In this document: positions 1-11,731 of the stretch, in pieces | How the letters are laid out: each line of letters starts with the position of its first letter | How positions within the stretch are numbered: the first letter of the stretch is position 1 | DNA from: Cricetomys ansorgei | Lineage: Eukaryota; Chordata; Mammalia; Rodentia; Nesomyidae | Assembly (NCBI GenBank): GCA_026225945.1 | Contig: JAMJFZ010000881.1 | Coordinates: forward strand, 594,501 to 658,500 | Direction: 5' to 3' | Length of the DNA stretch: 64,000 bases | Translations under genes and position numbers: made by a program | The notes under the pieces: generated by a model | The model's input: only the letters and a program-made list of their open reading frames with translations | Told to the model about the DNA's origin: nothing | Databases searched by the model: none

Positions 1-557
1 CTCGACAGGAAAACCGAAGACGCAGCACAGAAGCTCCATGGTTACACACACACGGAAGCCAGGAGAAAGAACAAAGGGAGCGCGCGGCCACCAGGCTCCA
101 CCCACCTTGCTTCCCAGTGCGATTTCCCATCCGCTTGTTTATGGCTTTTTTATTAAAAACAAACAAATGACAACAAATCCAACTTTTCCTACACCGGTCA
201 GGACATCCCCCAATGCAGGGTTCCTATCAAGGTTCAGACCCATAAAGGCAAATCCTGCATCCGGAAGCAAACCTGCTCGCCTAGTTTCAGCTAAACACAC
301 GGTTGAACTGCAGGTCCAGCACTGACTGGAGTCTTCGTTTAATCGTGAAGCACTTTTGACTGAGAAAAGTGAAGTGCTGAGCGGAGACCGCGCGCCATTG
401 CAATTTGGTGGAGTCTTGTTCTCACTCTTATGATCCCATTAATTCTTTTCTGCTCTCAGAGGACATGGAGCTTGGGCATTTTGTTAGCTTGCTGTTTTAA
501 GTGCGCTAAATCTGGAAGCACCAAAAATGGATCTTAGAATCGGACAAGTACACTGAG

Positions 558-643
558 TATGATCATACAAACCTGTAGCCCCAGCACTCGGAAGGGAGGT
601 TCGAGGCCAGCCTGGGCTATATGACTCCTTGTCTCAAAACTTA
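558..643 (+). repeat. B1-type SINE fragment
   Basis: Contains diverged B1 landmarks: CCCCAGCACTCGGAAG, GAGGCCAGCCTGGGCTATAT and a TGTCTCAAAAC end. Truncated relative to the roughly 140-nt B1. Confidence 0.7.
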
Positions 644-1289
644 GCTCTGTACATGTAAATTGGTTCTGCCTCGTTCCTTATTTTTCTATCCATAGAAAAT
701 ACTCTATGGGAACTCAGGAGAGCAGGAACACCTTTGGGACAGAGGGACGTGTTAAAGTGCCCTGGAAAGGACCAGAGGAGACATTCAGAAGGACACAAAG
801 GGCTCTGGGTCAGCCCCGTTCCTCCAGCTTCTTTTGATCTATGGTGCCCAATGGTGGCAAGCCTTCATATCTCACCACGGACACCCCTGCCTGCCGTCAG
901 GAAAAAGAGGCTGACTGTGTGCCAATAGACTTCACACTCATGAGTGTTTCTCTAGCCCAATGAGGTCAGCAGACTGCTAATGGGCTTCCCCTCGCACTAG
1001 CAAAAAGGCTCCTTTCCATCGGGAAAGCCAGGCTATTTCGTTTGTTTTTAAAATTGCAGGCCTTTGGATTTCCCAGATGCCAACACCACAGCATGAGTCT
1101 CTGGGGAACAGTTTTCTTTAATTAAAAAATGAACAAAAAACAAATCAAAACAAAAATCTCTGCATTTAAGCCATGATGCAAAATGAAGGATGTATTACGT
1201 GGAAACTTAAGTATGTGGGGGTCCTGTGAAAACTCTAAGGTCCAGTGCCAGCTAAGCCCCTCCTTCCTTCCCCTCCCCAGCACCCCCTC

Positions 1290-1331
1290 CACACACAAAC
1301 ACACACGCACACGCGCACGCACGCACACACC
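1290..1331. repeat. CA/GC-containing microsatellite
   Basis: An interrupted (CA)n with CG steps, ACACACGCACACGCGCACGC and neighbours. Confidence 0.85.
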
Positions 1332-1789
1332 AGCTTGATTCTGGTTGGTCAGGAAATCCCAAGCACCGCCCTTCAGAGCTGGCAGTGACGGCCTTCTGTG
1401 TGAAAAGGGGGGGTCACCTGGCTTTCATGAGAGGACGACCCTTATCGTCCCAGGAAGCCCAGGATACCCCACCACAAACGGGCTACCCTCCAACAGCCCC
1501 CGTGTGGGAGGAGGGGGAACACACAGCTCAGTCTTTCAGCCAACCACTGGGGATACACTGCTGAGAGAGGACCTCATCCTCAGGAGCAGCCATCCAACTG
1601 GACAATGATGACGATTCTCCTCTCAAACTTTGGGCAAGCTCTAGAACTTTCCAGGCTTATCTCTGAGTTTCCTGTACAAATCAGTTTTAGCAAAGACCCT
1701 GCTAAATCAACACTATCCCCATCCCCACCATGAGAAATCCTTACTCCCATCATCTCCCGAGGAGTGTCTCCTCATCCCAGCTTGTCCGT

Positions 1790-1912
1790 TTGTGACAGGA
1801 TCAAGGTTGAACTTAAATTTACTACATGGGGGAAACTGGCCTTGAACTCTTGATCTTCCTGCCTTTGCCTCCCAAGAGCTAAGATTGTAGTCGTGGGCCA
1901 CCACACCCAGCT
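1790..1912 (-). repeat. Old B1 relic
   Basis: Reads as reverse-complement B1: GGCCTTGAACTCTTGATCTT, TGCCTCCCAAGAGCTAAGAT and CCACCACACCCAGCTC. Heavily diverged. Confidence 0.6.
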
Positions 1913-2216
1913 CTCACCCTGGCCTGTTCCCTGCAGGAAGCCTTAGGTGGGGTTAGCTAGAGAGCATCCACTGCCAGGCTGCTGCCTCAGGGATATTGCA
2001 CTGAGTTGCCTCCATGCCCTCCCTGACTAGAAATTCCTACTTGTCATTGCTGTGTTCAGACTTGATGTCCCTTTTGCAAAATCTCATTGTCAGGGTCCCC
2101 ATAGCTCTCTCACTGGCCCTGAACGAAGATGGGCATAGTGGTACACATCTGCACTCCAAACTCTGTCTCTGCAGGGACACAGGTTGGTATGCACCCCACA
2201 CACATCTGTGTGCGCG

Positions 2217-2270
2217 TACACACACACACACACACACAACATGCACATCTGCACATGCACACACACAAAT
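2217..2270. repeat. CA microsatellite
   Basis: ACACACACACACACAC followed by imperfect CATCTGCACATGCACACACA, next to the B1 at 2296. Confidence 0.85.
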
Positions 2271-2295
2271 ACATACAAAAGGTTTTGGGTTTGTT

Positions 2296-2432
2296 TTTTT
2301 TTTAAGACAGGGTTTCTCTGTTGTAACCCTGGCTGTCCTGGAACTCGCTCTGAGGCCAGGCTGGCCTAGAACTCACAGAGATCTGCCTGCCTCTGCCTCC
2401 TGAGTGCTGGGATTAAAGGCACTACCTGCCCA
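2296..2432 (-). repeat. B1 SINE
   Basis: Full-length reverse-complement B1: a T-rich tail, AAGACAGGGTTTCTCTGTTG, CCTGGCTGTCCTGGAACTCG, GATCTGCCTGCCTCTGCCTC and GAGTGCTGGGATTAAAGGC. The CTGTTGTAACC variant recurs in the copies at 33641 and 55253. Confidence 0.9.
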
Positions 2433-3074
2433 AAGGATTTTTTTTTTTTTTAAGACAGATAGATGCCAGGTCGTTACTAGCCGCATTTATCCTTCTCAGA
2501 CATTGTGGGAGATGCCCCTAACCCACACCCTGTGCTCACCCTGCTGAACCCAGTAGGTGTGAACTCCTGCTGAATGACTTTGCCAGTGAGCCACGGGCTA
2601 CTTCTGTCAGTTTGGTAACTCAGTATGGTCTATGCTGGCGCTAGGCCAAAGCTGGGTGGTTCAGAGGAAAAGGAGACAGAGGCGTAGAGGAAGGATCTAA
2701 CGCAGAACCTGTGGGTCAGAGGATATCACTGGGGGGTCAGAGTACTTCAGCTGGGCTCCAAAGAGACAGAGTGTGCTTATCAAGAGAACTTTGAAGTATG
2801 TACACTTTGAAGAGTAAGATGAACCCTCACATAACCACCAAACAGGCCAACAGACCTCAGAAGCCCCACCCCTATACCCTACTGTATCTCCTCGGGTACC
2901 ATTCATCTCTATGAGACCCAACCATAACCCTGGCTCTTAGGAGGCATCTCTCTGATTATCTTTATGGCTTGACCACCTATGTAGAGATCAATATAACCTA
3001 ATCAATATAACAATATAACCTTTGTTTCTGATCGTGCATATATGACCAAAATTCCCAGCACTGTACAAACTTAA

Positions 3075-3200
3075 TGTGGATGTCTGTCATCCCACTTGGG
3101 AGAAAGAGGCAGGAGAAGTTCAGTGTCATCCTCTGTTACATAATGAGTTTGAGGCCATCTCGGAAAACATGAGACTCAGTCTCAAGATAGATAGATAGAC
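3075..3200 (+). repeat. Diverged B1/B4-like SINE with TAGA tail
   Basis: TGTCATCCCACTTGGGAGAA, GAGTTTGAGGCCATC and GAGACTCAGTCTCAAG resemble the B1 core. It ends in ATAGATAGATAGACAG. Confidence 0.55.
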
Positions 3201-4410
3201 AGAAAATAAAAAGAGGAAAAAGAAAATTTAATAAATAAAAGATACTGCTAGATGTGCTTCTTGGGAGTGTTTAAACGTGTAAAATTATTGCTGCTATTTT
3301 TTTTTAATTTTTGAGAACTCATTTAACTCCAACTGGAAACATGCCTTGTCGCAAAACCGAAGCGAATGTAGGCGGGTAGCAGGAGTTGTAAAACCCATGA
3401 CGTGTTTCTCAAAGTTGCCCTAAACAGCCCTCAAGGAAATTGTCTCCTGGGCATCCAGGTTTCCCAAAGTACAGCTCACATATCAAGTTACGGAATCAGC
3501 TCAGGAGCCGTCAAGGGGTGGATAAAGAAAATATAGTTAATTCAAGCATAAAGGAGAAAAACATCACTTTCATTCGGGGAAATGAAAGAACTGAAGAGTA
3601 GGCCAAGTAAATACTCAGAAACCAAATACTGCAAGTTTCCTCTTGTATGCAGAATCAAGATTCTAAAAATAAGGCATTAAAAAGGGGTATTTGGAAGAGG
3701 GAGAGGGCCTACGGGAGAGGGGGTGAGAGAACAAGAGCCATCTGTGATTGAGGTGTGCTGTATGTAATTATGAAGATATCATAGTGAAACCCATTATTTA
3801 GTACAATTAGCATATGGTAAAATCATCTGAAACATGTGTTAACCATGTAAAGATCCTCCAGCAAGGGGCTGGCAGCTGTTTTACTATGCAGTGCTCGTGC
3901 TTAAACACAGGGCCCTGTGCACCAGCCAGTTCTGAAGACGCCACCCCGTCCCCTGCAGGAACCCGTGGTCTCCAGGCCTCTCCCTCCTTCTGACATCACT
4001 TCCTCGTCTGTTCGCATCTAATGAACCTCTCTCCCCACGTGGCCTCAAGCCATCCACACCTGCCCTCTAGCCACAACCTTCCCAACTCTTCCCAGTAATT
4101 TCGCCTTTTTAAAGTTAATTTTTACAATTTTGGCCACAGCAGCCTTTGAAAACTTTCCCAATCACAGGACATCAGTGGTGACTACAGCTCTGGTTACCTG
4201 TCAGCTCATGGACCACTGGCAGTCTCATCGAGGATGGCAGCTAGGAAGGGGCCCAGTTCCTCTTTACGGGTAATGTCCCACATAGCCTTTCCTGATAGGC
4301 AGGGCCATGTCTAAGGCCAGCTGCCAACATCCCTGCCGCTGTCTTCTGAAGGGCAGCCCTGTGGATGCCTTCCTCTACTGGTGTATCATCACATCTGCAC
4401 ATAGTAGGCC

Positions 4411-4853
4411 TATGGACCGTTAGCTACCATGCTGTTTACCCTCAATTTCAAGGAGAAAGGAAGAATAGAAAGAAAGGAAGAAATCTTCACAGCCCTGTCT
4501 GGCTGTCCAGACACTGGAGAGCAGGAGCTGACAGACAGCTGGACCCACATCTCAGTTCACTATCCTCAAACAAAATTTCTCCAACCCATGTCCTCTAAGC
4601 AATAACCAACCAACCAACCAACCAGCACCAGCTCTTGGGGCCTCAACCCTTATACACGATAAGCAAAGTTCCCAGAAGTCCAAACAGCACATGGCAAAAC
4701 AGCTGCATGTAACCAAACTGTAGTCACCAGCAATTAACAGTTCAAATCAAACTTATTATCTTCCACCACACGGAGGAAAGGAACAAAACACAGTCCAAAT
4801 GCCATCTTGCAATTTTAAAGAAACTCCTTCCAAGCACCCCAGCATCCACTACA
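4411..4853. mobile_element. LTR-like repeat, copy 1 of the 16127 family
   Basis: Shares collinear blocks with 16127-16482: GAAAGGAAGAA, TCACAG...CCT...CTGTC, GGAGCTGA, CAAC/CCAACC runs, CCAGCTCT, AAGCAAA...CCCAGA.GTCCAA and AAACTCCTTC. It is more degraded at its ends and carries about 100 nt absent from the other copy (about 4705-4820). No convincing target-site duplication. The class is inferred from the better copy. Confidence 0.5.
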
Positions 4854-5651
4854 AGCTGGGCTTCGCCTTCTTTTCCACGCCCCTGCCCCTGCCCCTCTAA
4901 TCCAGGCTCTAACCCCTTCCTGATCTAAGTGCTCCAATACATTCTTGACTCCCTCAGTAACACCAAAACTTGATTTCTAACAATACCCTGACCACAGTCC
5001 TCTTTCTGCTGTTCAGATGGACTTTTCCTGTTTTATAGCACTTTTAAGTTCACAGGAAAATTGAGGAGTTCCCAGATACCCCGTCCCCAAATATAACCAT
5101 TTCAACCATCAACACTGCAAAACAGTCATCCAATAGATGAACCTATACTTGCCACCCAAGAGGAAGGTACCAACACCTGCTGTACACTGTGTTTGGACCA
5201 ACTCTAATGTGAAGTCACTACACCCCGATTCCTACTCCCTCCCCAGCTGCTGTATCTGCTTTTCACTGTCATGGCTGAACTATTCAGCATGTGCCCCTTT
5301 CAGACTGGCTTGATCACTTAGAAATACATAAGTGTCTTTATTATAGTTCATTTCACTTTAGTGTTGAGTGACCACCATTGTCTGGAAGTCACTATTTACC
5401 TGTGTGAATACTGAAAGATCCCATGGCAACTTTCAAGTTTTGTCAATCATGAAGAAAGTTGATATAAGCATTCACATGCAGGTTTTGGGGATTTGGGTTA
5501 ACAGTATGGAAGGAAGCTGCTGGAGGAATCTGAATGGCCGTATGGGCAGTGAACAGTTCTGATTGTTTCATATTCTAGCCAGCATTTGGTGGTCAGCCTT
5601 GGGGTCTCGGCCATTCTATAAATGTGTAGTGATGTTCTTTCTTGGATATGC

Positions 5652-5677
5652 ATCCATTCATTCATTCATTCATTCAT
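5652..5677. repeat. ATTC tetranucleotide repeat
   Basis: Six tandem CATT/ATTC units, adjoining the A/T tail of the next B1. Confidence 0.85.
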
Positions 5678-5816
5678 TTATTTTGGAGTCAGGCTCTCAT
5701 ATGTAGCCTTGGCTGGCCTGGAGCTCAATATGTAGGCCAGGCTAACCTTGAACTCAGAGATCCACCCTCCTCTACCTCAAGTTCTGCGACTAATGGTGTG
5801 CACCACCACGTTGGCA
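5678..5816 (-). repeat. B1 SINE with unusual 3' variant
   Basis: Reverse-complement B1 with ATGTAGCCTTGGCTGGCCTG and CTTGAACTCAGAGATCCACC, then CTCCTCTACCTCAAGTTCT where most B1 read TGCCTCTGCCTCCCGAGTGCT. The same variant occurs at 7895-7988. It lies about 170 nt before the Ak5 terminal exon. Confidence 0.85.
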
Positions 5817-5984
5817 CCTACGATTTAAGCAATCATTTTTTACCCTGGCATCTGTGGGTTTGCAGGGTGGGCACAGTGTTTTAAATTTGCTGAGCAAAAG
5901 CAGGCACTCTTGTTTCATTGTTTTAAAAAATAACCATATTTTAAGCAGGCCGAAGGGCTGACTTTCTCTTCCTTTCAAATACAG

Positions 5985-6053
5985 GTAAATGCAGAGGGAG
6001 CACCTGATCAAGTTTTTCTTCAGCTGTGCACAGCTATTGACTCTGTTCTCTGA
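5985..6053 (+). CDS. Ak5: Adenylate kinase 5, terminal coding exon
   Basis: AK5 is a cytosolic nucleoside monophosphate kinase with two adenylate kinase domains, enriched in brain. It transfers phosphate between ATP and AMP or related monophosphates. This exon encodes the last 22 residues of the second kinase domain: VNAEGAPDQVFLQLC, then TAIDSVL, then TGA at 6051-6053. This closely matches the conserved AK5 C-terminus as I recall it (human ends NAEGTPEDVFLQLCTAIDSIF). The frame opens directly after the acceptor ACAG at 5981-5984, so the preceding exon ends in phase 0. It was found by recognition, because it is too short to stand out as an ORF. The remaining exons lie upstream, outside the window. 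The gene is convergent with Zzz3, which also fits the known mammalian gene order. Confidence 0.93.
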   Translation, partial: VNAEGAPDQVFLQLCTAIDSVL

Positions 6054-7190
6054 AGTAGAAAACGCACAACTGTTAAGGAAAATCCAAGACGGAAAAACAG
6101 GAAATCCACCCCTTAATTAACACGTTTCCCTGTGTCCCCACCCCTACCTCATCCTGGCTGGCTGTTTCCCTCCCAGTTCAACTCATGTGGCAGGTATCTG
6201 GAAATCATGCATGGTGTATGCGGGGCTGTCCACCATTTCTTCCTATAGACAAGTACCCCTGCTCTGGTACGCTCTCCTGTCACCAGGTTGTGTCAGAGGA
6301 AAGTCAAGATGGGAACACCAGTGTGGGACCTAAGCCGGTTGTGCCCAGAGCTGGCTGGAGTCTGACGTCACACAGGGAGAACACACCCAGCTCTCAGCAC
6401 AGCTTCCTTCTCAACGATGTGTTCCTGTGAGGGTCCTAACGTAAGGACAAGCTTGGACACCTCATCCCATGCTGGCTCTGCGTCTCCAGTTCTCATCCAT
6501 GAGGGCCCAGAGCCCTGGCGGGCTCTTTCAGTGCCCAGTAGAGCACAGAGACTCAAGTCAGTAGTACCTGATGGAAATGCTTTAAAATATGACATTGTTC
6601 AGCTTCTGGGAGAGCAAAACAGGGCAATCAGTACCGCCCACTTTTGGGAAACTAGCTACTTGGAACAGTGTCATAAGAGCTAACAACTCCGACCAGCTAT
6701 AAAAGCCACTCCTCTCCATGTGGTGGTGTGTCTCGGCACTTACATAAATTAGTATGAGACCCCAAGTGATTTTAAAGTACGAGAGATGATTAACCATCTT
6801 GTAGTTTTGATCTGAGATGATCAGGTACTGCCAAGTAAAAACAAAGGAACAGTGTCACAACCGATGCGGGGAGGGCACACCAGCGTGGGGGTCCCACAGC
6901 TCCTGTGTTGTGTGTCTCGTGGGCCTCTCCATGGGCAAATGCTTGCATCACACCAGTAAAGCGCGGGTCTTTTGTGCCGAGTTGCTGAACTGGAGCTGCT
7001 TCTGTCTTCTCGAATACCTGCATCTTGTGCTCAGTCACTATACAACGTGCAGTTCGGTTTGCATGATTCTTTTCCTCAATGAGTGTGCAAATATGGATGT
7101 GTGTCCAGAACAGAAGTGTATTTTTAAAATATTTTTTTTCCTCAAAACAGGTACATACAAATGAAATAAATGGAAGCCAGGATGACTCTT
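6054..7190 (+). other. Ak5: Ak5 3' untranslated region
   Basis: The sequence between the Ak5 stop codon and the first good polyadenylation signal on the + strand. It is free of recognisable SINEs, as expected for an exon that resists insertions. The length of about 1.1 kb is inferred from the AATAAA at 7165-7170 plus a typical 15-20 nt cleavage distance. No long open frame in it looks coding. Confidence 0.7.
7165..7170 (+). terminator. Ak5: Ak5 polyadenylation signal
   Basis: A canonical AATAAA is followed within about 25-45 nt by a T-rich stretch (about 7188-7205), the usual downstream element. It is the first strong + strand signal after the Ak5 stop. Cleavage is expected near 7185-7190. 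Alternative sites further down cannot be excluded. Confidence 0.65.
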
Positions 7191-7894
7191 TCTCTATTTA
7201 TTTGTAACTCACATCATTCTGGAAAGCATCTGAAAGCTTTCATTCCAAACAGAAGCAAACACAGTAATAGTTTAAAATTATGATCCGCTTATATGGTTTG
7301 AACTTTGGCTGTAAAACCAGATCTGAGCTATTACAGAGAAACTGTTTATGTATCCATGATACACGGTCATTTTCATATTCCGTTTTTCCTAGCATGGTTC
7401 CTAAACAGACATGTCAGTGTGTGCTAGACATGAAATTGAGTTTCTTTGGTTACAATTAGGCCTCTATTACCAGAAAGGGTGCATCATGTTCCCAAATGCA
7501 CACAGCTGTCAGTACTAATACTCCCCGAGCTGTCACGCTCCTGGCGGCGGACCTGACTGACTGAGCAAAGATGAAAGTGCTGCTTCAGGACAAGTCACAA
7601 GTGACTGTCGGGATCCAGACACACATCACACCCAGGCAGACGCTGCGCCCGCAGCTCTGAAAGCAGACATGCAGGCAACCCAGCAGGGGTCCCACAGGGT
7701 GGCTGGCAACTACCTGGGAATGCTAAGCAAGTTCCCACAGAACAGCTGAAACATGCATTGCTCATGTGAATGGCTCCAAGTGACATTACTATGTTAAAGT
7801 CACAGGATTTGAAAACATGAAAGGATCTTAGCAGTCTGCCTAGTAAAGGTTGTGTGGGTATGTGGACAACCTCAGAATACAAATGAAAACTCCC

Positions 7895-7988
7895 TGGCTA
7901 TATGTAGCCTTGGCTGGCCCGGAGCTCAAGATGTAGGCCAGGCTAGCCTTGAACTCAGAGATCCACCCTCCTCTACCTCAAGTTCTTC
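7895..7988 (-). repeat. Truncated B1, near twin of 5700-5793
   Basis: About 90 nt matching the 5678 copy with roughly three differences, including the rare CTCCTCTACCTCAAGTTCT end, and cut off abruptly at both sides. It lies just beyond the Ak5 3' end. Confidence 0.8.
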
Positions 7989-9211
7989 GAGGCTCACGTT
8001 CAAGGTCACACCTGAACTAGCCCTGTGCCTTCCTGACGCCATCAACTGGACCCCTCCAACTCACGCGGCTCAAGCCACACTGCTTGTCTTCAGAGCTGCC
8101 TAAGCAGACCAAGCTCTCCCCGGCTCCAGCCCTGGGCACTGGCACCCTCGTCTTCCTCAGTAAGCTCCGCAGGCCTGGGTGCCCTACTGCAGGAGCCTCC
8201 ACACGTCTGGTACTGCTGAGAACAAACGTTGTAGTTCTCGGTGCCTTTGGTGCCCCGCACAGTCAGCAATGCTGCCGATCAGTAACTGGTTCCTACAACT
8301 CAAAGGTACCTCACTTCCCCGACTGGGACTAAGACCCAGTCACATCTGTGATGCGTGGTCTGACTGGCTGACCCACAGCCTACAATAAAGTTGGATGCAA
8401 TGGCTGTCCCCCAGGCATGCCAAGGCCCTCCTGACACAGGCCTCCTAAGAGTCACTGGCATCTCATGCACTCGCCCCTAACCCTCTAAAGAAAAGAGTGT
8501 AACTTACAAACACTGGGTCACAGAACTGACAGACATTACAGAGATCTGTCAAAAGGGCTGAGCCTTGAAACAGACATGCACTGTGTCCTCACAGAGCTTA
8601 GTGTGGCACAGCTCTCAGAAGTCAACCCATTTAACAGACACACAAACCCTGGAAGCAAAGGTGGTTCTGTTCTTCTCTGGTATCGTATGAACAGCAGCCA
8701 CTTTTCCACTGAAAACTAAACACTGTAGCTTGAAAGGGGCAGTGCAATGGAGATCCTCGTTTCATTCAGCACACCCGTCACGGGTTCAAGCTTGGCCACC
8801 CACAGTAAGAGAAATAAAGCAGTGTATCTCACATGGCTGCAAGGGAAATTTCACAACACAGGGCTTAACTAGTACAGTTGCATGCCATTTTCTGTCAGCC
8901 TTTATAGGGTGCTCCTTCCACCTCAGTAAACTGTTCTGTGACTTAATGAAGAGGCCAGGAACACTATGGGGTCCGGTGAGAAGCAATGGAGATGCATGCA
9001 TGCTCCTGAGTCACAATAGTGGGATATTCTGCTGCATCCCCAGCCCCACACAGGCCTCGCTCCTGCGGTACAAACATCACCAGCGTCCAGGTTTGCACTC
9101 TAGCAATATACAAGAAAGAAGGCATGGAACGTGTACAGGGCACTGACAATCACGGTGTTCTTGCTTGGGCAACCACGCATGACACAGGGATCCATCTCGT
9201 TGAAAGACAAG

Positions 9212-9385
9212 TCACATCACTTCACTAACAGTATGACCCTGGGTGAGTTACTTAATTTCTTTCCTGCTGTATCTTCCCATGAAAACAGGGTAATAGATGA
9301 ACCTGCCCTGTTGGGTTGAGAATCCACTGAGTCGCCACACGCTTGCTCTGTGCACAGGAAGTGCTGTAACAGCACTGCCATCAGA
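9212..9385 (+). repeat. MIR (ancient tRNA-derived SINE)
   Basis: TATGACCCTGGGTGAGTTAC, TTAATTTCTTTCCTGC and ATGAAAACAGGGTAATAG follow the MIR core order (TGACCTTGGGCAAGTTACTT, TTTCCTCATCTGTAAAATGG). It predates rodents. Confidence 0.65.
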
Positions 9386-10660
9386 GTGCCACATTAAAGG
9401 GCCTCCTCTCCCTTTGTAAACCTCTTACTCTTCCTCTCTCTAACCTCAGAGCAATGGCCTTCGTGTTAGGAAATGCTCCTTCAATGAGCAGCAAACAACT
9501 TGAGCATTGCATGCCACGGAATAAACCTGACCTACTAAGCCTTACAATGCTGCTTCTCAAGCACAGCTGCAAGCCTGGCTGTCAGCAGCCAGTGCTCCTT
9601 GGTGGACAGACGGAAGGTCTCCTTGCAAGGACAGCCCCTGCCCATTGCAACCCTCAAATAAAAATACAAGAAAACATCTCCACCAAGTCATGGGATGCTG
9701 TGCTCAGAGCTGAAAAGTCCAAAGTGAATTCACCCTCTGTTCCAGCAGGAAAAACCCACATCACCACCTCAGTTTAACAGCTTTTCCTTAGAAAGAAGCA
9801 TTCAAGTAAGTGGGCTTCTCCACTCCGTTGATGCTACAACTGTATCACTCATACCCCTCCTGAAGCCTGTTTCAAGCTTTGTGGGATTTTTAGAAGGATC
9901 TGAAGTGCTCTCCAAAACCATCTGGTACTATCTGTATACAGCAGCAGTAGCTGTCCTGCATACTACAGATGTAAGGCAGCCCTCCAGCATGCGCACTGAG
10001 CATTTGGTATAGGGACACCTAGTCTAACTGCCTTTCCTTCACTAGTAATGCAGAGATAAAAGCCTACTTTTCTCAGTAGGACAGACTGCATCAATGTGTC
10101 CAGTGATACATAATCAATATATTATTTAAATTTCTCATTTCTGTATTTAAAATTCTATTATTTTTTTTAATTAAAAAATTCAGGGTAGATTTTAATACCT
10201 TGGTAAGTATTGAAAAGGATTAGTAAATAATGTTCTCTGAACTTAAAAACAGGAAAAAACAAACAACCTTAAAAACTAGACTAGTATAATAATCAACCAT
10301 GGAACACACTCTTTCCTAGTTGATCGTTTTTGGAAACCACCTCTTTCGATACATGGAAACTTAATTTTATAAATACAAAAACGACTGGAATGAACTTCTG
10401 CCTTATACCTAGGTTTCACATCTGGACATCGGTCAGCACCCTACTGTGCAGTGTTCAGCATGCTGGATGAGAACACCAACCCGCTAACAGGTCTCAAGCT
10501 CACGCTCTTTTCCACAACACATTCTTCACCTTTGTAAAGAACAGAAAGCAAATACAGATGAAAAACAGACTTTTAAATAATAAATTCTAATTTTAACACT
10601 TGTTGGGAAAAAATTCCAAATTTGACCCAAAGGAAGCCACAACAAGCATTCTAAAATATA

Positions 10661-11731
10661 AACAAACATATCCACATAGTTTATTTCTCACAGTTCTCCT
10701 GACAAATGAACATTATTCAAGAACATACTGTATACAGTTAAGAAACATACAAAATGTTTTAAATGATGCACAACAAAATCCAGCAGTATAAAAGAATGCT
10801 TGTGAACTCTTGCTCACTGTGCAGACTACATTTAATCACTCGTTAAATAGTAATAAAAATACAATCTTTTATGGATCTTGTGCAGACTACAAAAGAGGGA
10901 AATTATCACCATATATATGATTTTGTATTAGGCAGTTTCCTTTGACGAGCTGTACTGACAACTCCAGACAGAGGCAGAGGCTGTGCACTTTAAAGGATCA
11001 ATGTTGTGAATCAGAGACTCTACACAGTACCACCACTGGCACTTCACCATAGTCTGTACACATCACATGATCATCTTATAGAACATGACATTTAAAAATA
11101 GATCTGCGTGACAACGTCGTAACATTCACACCCATGAGCTGGCTACGGAAGCAAAGCCACGCTACCTCCTGCAGTGCTTTGCTCTCGATAAGGACAGTTC
11201 ATTGTGATTAAAAGTTAGGCATCACTACCGTTAAGCAGCTCCAGTCTCCTAAAGGCCATCAGTGACCACACTGTGACAGTGAGTTCTTTTAGAGTACATA
11301 TCCTAGAAGTAAACACCATCATTGGTTAAAACTTTGTCTATTAAGTCAGTTTCTGCGCTGATAACTATTTTCACAAAACTGAAAGCTACTAAACTGATTT
11401 AATATAAATACTTTGTCTTCTCATTATCATATTTATGACCGAGGTCTCTGAAACCTTTGGAATTGACTCTCGCATTAACGCGTGTTCTCGTTTCCATTTC
11501 ACCCATTTAAGATCACCACCTACAAGGCTTTAAGGTGGCGGTGGAGATTTCACCAGGGAAACTCTCAGCTCACCGGAATGTTCAGCTGCTGCCCGACAGC
11601 CGCACGGTGCAGAGCTGTACTCTACGAGAGAACACTCGGGGAGCTCTCATGCCGTGAGTGTCCAAACTGCGCAGCATCACACCGATGCCCCGCTGTGCTG
11701 ACGAGGACTCGTGCCCACACTCTCCTCCACG
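10661..11731 (-). other. Zzz3: Zzz3 3' untranslated region (proximal part)
   Basis: Sequence downstream of the Zzz3 stop codon on the - strand up to the candidate poly(A) signal. It is AT-rich and free of recognisable SINEs, in contrast to the flanking introns, which fits mature mRNA sequence. The distal boundary is uncertain and the UTR may extend further left. Confidence 0.55.
10680..10685 (-). terminator. Zzz3: Candidate Zzz3 polyadenylation signal
   Basis: TTTATT on the + strand is AATAAA on the - strand. It is the first canonical signal I see after the Zzz3 stop. A GT-rich run follows on the - strand (about 10675 down to 10650), as expected for a downstream element. Variant ATTAAA signals occur at about 10831 and 11397 and further along near 10167 and 10191, so this is only one candidate. 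Confidence 0.4.

Larger units (their letters stand above)
1..5984 (+). other. Ak5: Ak5 last intron (3' part)
   Basis: This stretch precedes the Ak5 terminal exon and ends in a strong acceptor: a pyrimidine-rich run at 5961-5980 followed by ACAG at 5981-5984. No conserved open frame is seen; the open stretches here are short and lie in repeats or random sequence. It holds B1 fragments (558-643, 1790-1912, 2296-2432, 5678-5816), CA-rich microsatellites (about 1290-1331 and 2217-2270), a diverged SINE with a TAGA tail (3075-3200) and an LTR-like repeat (4411-4853). The left part of the intron and all earlier Ak5 exons lie outside the window. Intron status is inferred from the downstream exon. 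Confidence 0.8.
7191..10660. other. Intergenic segment between Ak5 and Zzz3 3' ends
   Basis: The two genes converge on this interval of about 3.5 kb. It contains a truncated B1 (7895-7988) and an ancient MIR (about 9212-9385). The rest is unique sequence with no open frame that looks coding. If Zzz3 uses a more distal poly(A) site, part of this segment is Zzz3 3'UTR. Confidence 0.55.
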
